Source: Clostridia bacterium
GTDB taxonomy: Bacteria; Bacillota_E; RBS10-35; JAJYVN01
Direction of reading: 5' to 3'
Length of the DNA stretch: 5,673 nt
NCBI GenBank assembly: GCA_027335545.1
Contig: DAHWHV010000510.1
Span: 1-5,673 of the forward strand
The notes under the pieces were generated by a model. It did no database searches. It was not told the origin of the DNA and saw only the letters and a program-made list of their open reading frames with translations. Shown here piece by piece: positions 5,315-5,673 of the stretch. How positions within the stretch are numbered: the first letter of the stretch is position 1; each line of letters begins with the position of its first letter. The translations under genes and the position numbers were made by a program.

Positions 5315-5353
5315 ACGGCGCTGCAAGAGACCGCTCTGGCAGCGCCGTGCTTT
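5315..5353 (+). terminator. long hairpin with short T tail, likely terminator
   Basis: ACGGCGCTGC (5315-5324) and GCAGCGCCGT (5339-5348) are perfect 10-bp inverted repeats. After an A-G mismatch, AGAG (5326-5329) pairs with CTCT (5334-5337) around the loop ACCG. The tail is GCTTTC. It is the most stable fold downstream of the cupin-hemerythrin gene, 77 nt past its stop, and the best candidate for that gene's terminator. Confidence 0.5.
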
Positions 5354-5402
5354 CGGATGCACTGCCCACGCTCCTCGGTAACCCACTGGCCCTTGTGGTT
5401 CC

Positions 5403-5421
5403 GGGGCCGCCTCCGGCTTTT
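5403..5421 (+). terminator. small GCCG/CGGC hairpin followed by TTTT
   Basis: GCCG (5406-5409) and CGGC (5414-5417) pair around CCTC, possibly extended by G-T pairs, and TTTT follows at 5418-5421. The stem is short, so it is only a possible backup terminator or the end of a small RNA from this region. Confidence 0.3.
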
Positions 5422-5464
5422 CGCAGCGGCCCGCTAGCACCGCTCGCCGCAGGCGAACCCTCGC

Positions 5465-5497
5465 TGCGCTGTGGGCGCTGGCAGCTGTGCGCTGTGG
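5465..5497. repeat. direct repeat TGCGCTGTGG, two copies
   Basis: TGCGCTGTGG occurs at 5465-5474 and 5488-5497, 23 bp apart, next to the second REP-like copy. Both copies are exact. No function is evident. Confidence 0.5.
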
Positions 5498-5505
5498 CCG
5501 CCCGG

Positions 5506-5521
5506 GCTTGGCGCGCCAAGC
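5506..5521. repeat. perfect 16-bp palindrome
   Basis: GCTTGGCGCGCCAAGC is identical to its reverse complement. CCC at 5501-5503 and GGG at 5522-5524 may extend it past a 2-nt bulge. A spacer-free palindrome suits a dimeric DNA-binding protein better than an RNA hairpin. Confidence 0.6.
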
Positions 5522-5536
5522 GGGTCCGCGCCGTGC

Positions 5537-5546
5537 GGGGGGGGGG
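5537..5546 (+). repeat. homopolymer run of ten G
   Basis: Ten consecutive G bases stand inside noncoding DNA. Such runs are prone to slippage and to sequencing length errors, so the exact count is uncertain. Confidence 0.8.
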
Positions 5547-5620
5547 CGCGGGCGCGCCGGGCCTTACGGGCGATCGAGGCCGCCGATCGACGGGGGAGGA
5601 AGGCCCGCGCGCCGGACGCT

Positions 5621-5652
5621 GGGCGGGGGCACCGCCGGGCGGGGACCCCGCC
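5621..5652 (+). other. G-quadruplex motif with overlapping inverted repeat
   Basis: GGG, GGGGG, GGG and GGGG runs at 5621-5644 are separated by C, CACCGCC and C, which fits the standard four-tract quadruplex pattern. GGCGGGG (5638-5644) and CCCCGCC (5646-5652) are also a perfect inverted repeat around one A, so the same DNA can form competing structures. The formation of either in cells is unproven. Confidence 0.45.
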
Positions 5653-5673
5653 GGGGGCGAGGGGGTGGCCCAG

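Larger units (their letters stand above)
5278..5480 (+). repeat. two copies of a REP-like hairpin motif
   Basis: AGCACCGCTCGCCG occurs at 5278-5291 and 5436-5449. The similarity continues imperfectly for about 45 nt (GGCGA, then CTCGCT, GCTG and GGCGCTG blocks). In the first copy GCTCGCC-GTG-GGCGAGC (5284-5300) is a perfect 7-bp hairpin; in the second the stem has one mismatch. Conserved small hairpins repeated in an intergenic region resemble REP elements. Confidence 0.45.
5238..5673. other. noncoding structured region, no gene seen
   Basis: Long open frames on both strands here are shadows of the upstream gene or are rich in Arg/Gly/Pro, and none has a start with a convincing ribosome binding site. 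The region is dominated by hairpins (5284-5300, 5315-5348), a repeated motif, a 16-bp palindrome and G-rich DNA; these are listed separately. It may hold a small RNA or simply be a 3' untranslated region plus intergenic repeats. Confidence 0.5.

Noticed and set aside
5360..5410. Possible T-box or cobalamin riboswitch pieces (GGGTTACCGAGG on the minus strand, CCCACTGG on the plus strand)
   Set aside because: Neither matches the required conserved core (TGGNACCGCG, or the full B12 box), and no fitting downstream gene is present.
3422..5437. Plus-strand open frame of 671 codons across the CopD-like and cupin-HHE genes
   Set aside because: It is extremely rich in Gly, Arg, Ala and Pro, and overlaps two genes with clear domain motifs in another frame. 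It is a by-product of high G/C at third positions.
5278..5497. CRISPR array
   Set aside because: There are only two imperfect copies with unequal surroundings, no regular spacers and no cas genes.
4194..5519. Minus-strand open frame of 441 codons
   Set aside because: It is antisense to the cupin-hemerythrin gene, has Arg/Gly/Pro-rich composition and shows no recognisable motif.
5590..5673. Start of another plus-strand gene (GGGGGAGGAAGG near 5591, GTG at 5665)
   Set aside because: No start codon lies at a suitable distance from the purine-rich stretch, and the GTG at 5665 leaves only three codons to judge.

Overview
This is a very GC-rich bacterial window with strong G/C preference at third codon positions. 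It carries one tRNA and six convincing protein genes, plus noncoding stretches full of GC hairpins. The clear ribosome binding sites are purine-rich (GGAGG-type), starts include TTG and GTG, and the tRNA has an encoded CCA end. The pair of an EF2568-type cysteine desulfurase and a DUF3343 protein is common in Firmicutes and other anaerobe-related lineages. Together these suggest a high-GC Firmicute-like organism (Thermaerobacter or Symbiobacterium type). That assignment is an inference; no marker gene is present to prove it.

Layout. 1-580: tRNA-Leu(GAG) at 55-139, a hairpin behind it, then a stretch with a decayed, frameshifted coding remnant (about 246-454). 579-2549: three minus-strand genes, read from right to left: a class V aminotransferase / cysteine desulfurase, a DUF3343 small protein overlapping it by 16 nt, and after a 145-nt gap an unrecognised 149-aa protein. 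2550-2742: a divergent intergenic region containing the dyad GGTGAC-CGGC-GTCACC, which has the spacing of CRP/FNR/DNR-family operators. 2743-5237: three plus-strand genes: a DUF2249 protein, an eight-helix CopD-like membrane protein with a Cys/His-rich tail, and a cupin-hemerythrin (HHE) fusion. 5238-5673: no gene seen; strong hairpins, a duplicated 14-bp motif, a 16-bp perfect palindrome, a run of ten G and a G-quadruplex-type motif.

How the parts may work together. The minus-strand pair looks like a sulfur (or selenium) mobilisation unit: the PLP enzyme would pull sulfur from cysteine onto its Cys339, and the DUF3343 protein, with a conserved Cys, could accept it. The plus-strand trio combines families often found near nitric-oxide, nitrite and respiratory genes (DUF2249, hemerythrin-type diiron protein) with a CopD-type membrane protein. 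A role in handling NO, oxygen or copper stress at the membrane is plausible but inferred. The FNR/DNR-like dyad ahead of the trio, and a separate dyad with repeated half-sites just ahead of the cupin-hemerythrin gene, fit redox- or NO-responsive control. The most interesting candidate for an undescribed system is this trio: DUF2249, CopD-like membrane protein with CxxxHxC...C tail, and a cupin-HHE fusion whose cupin has lost most metal ligands.
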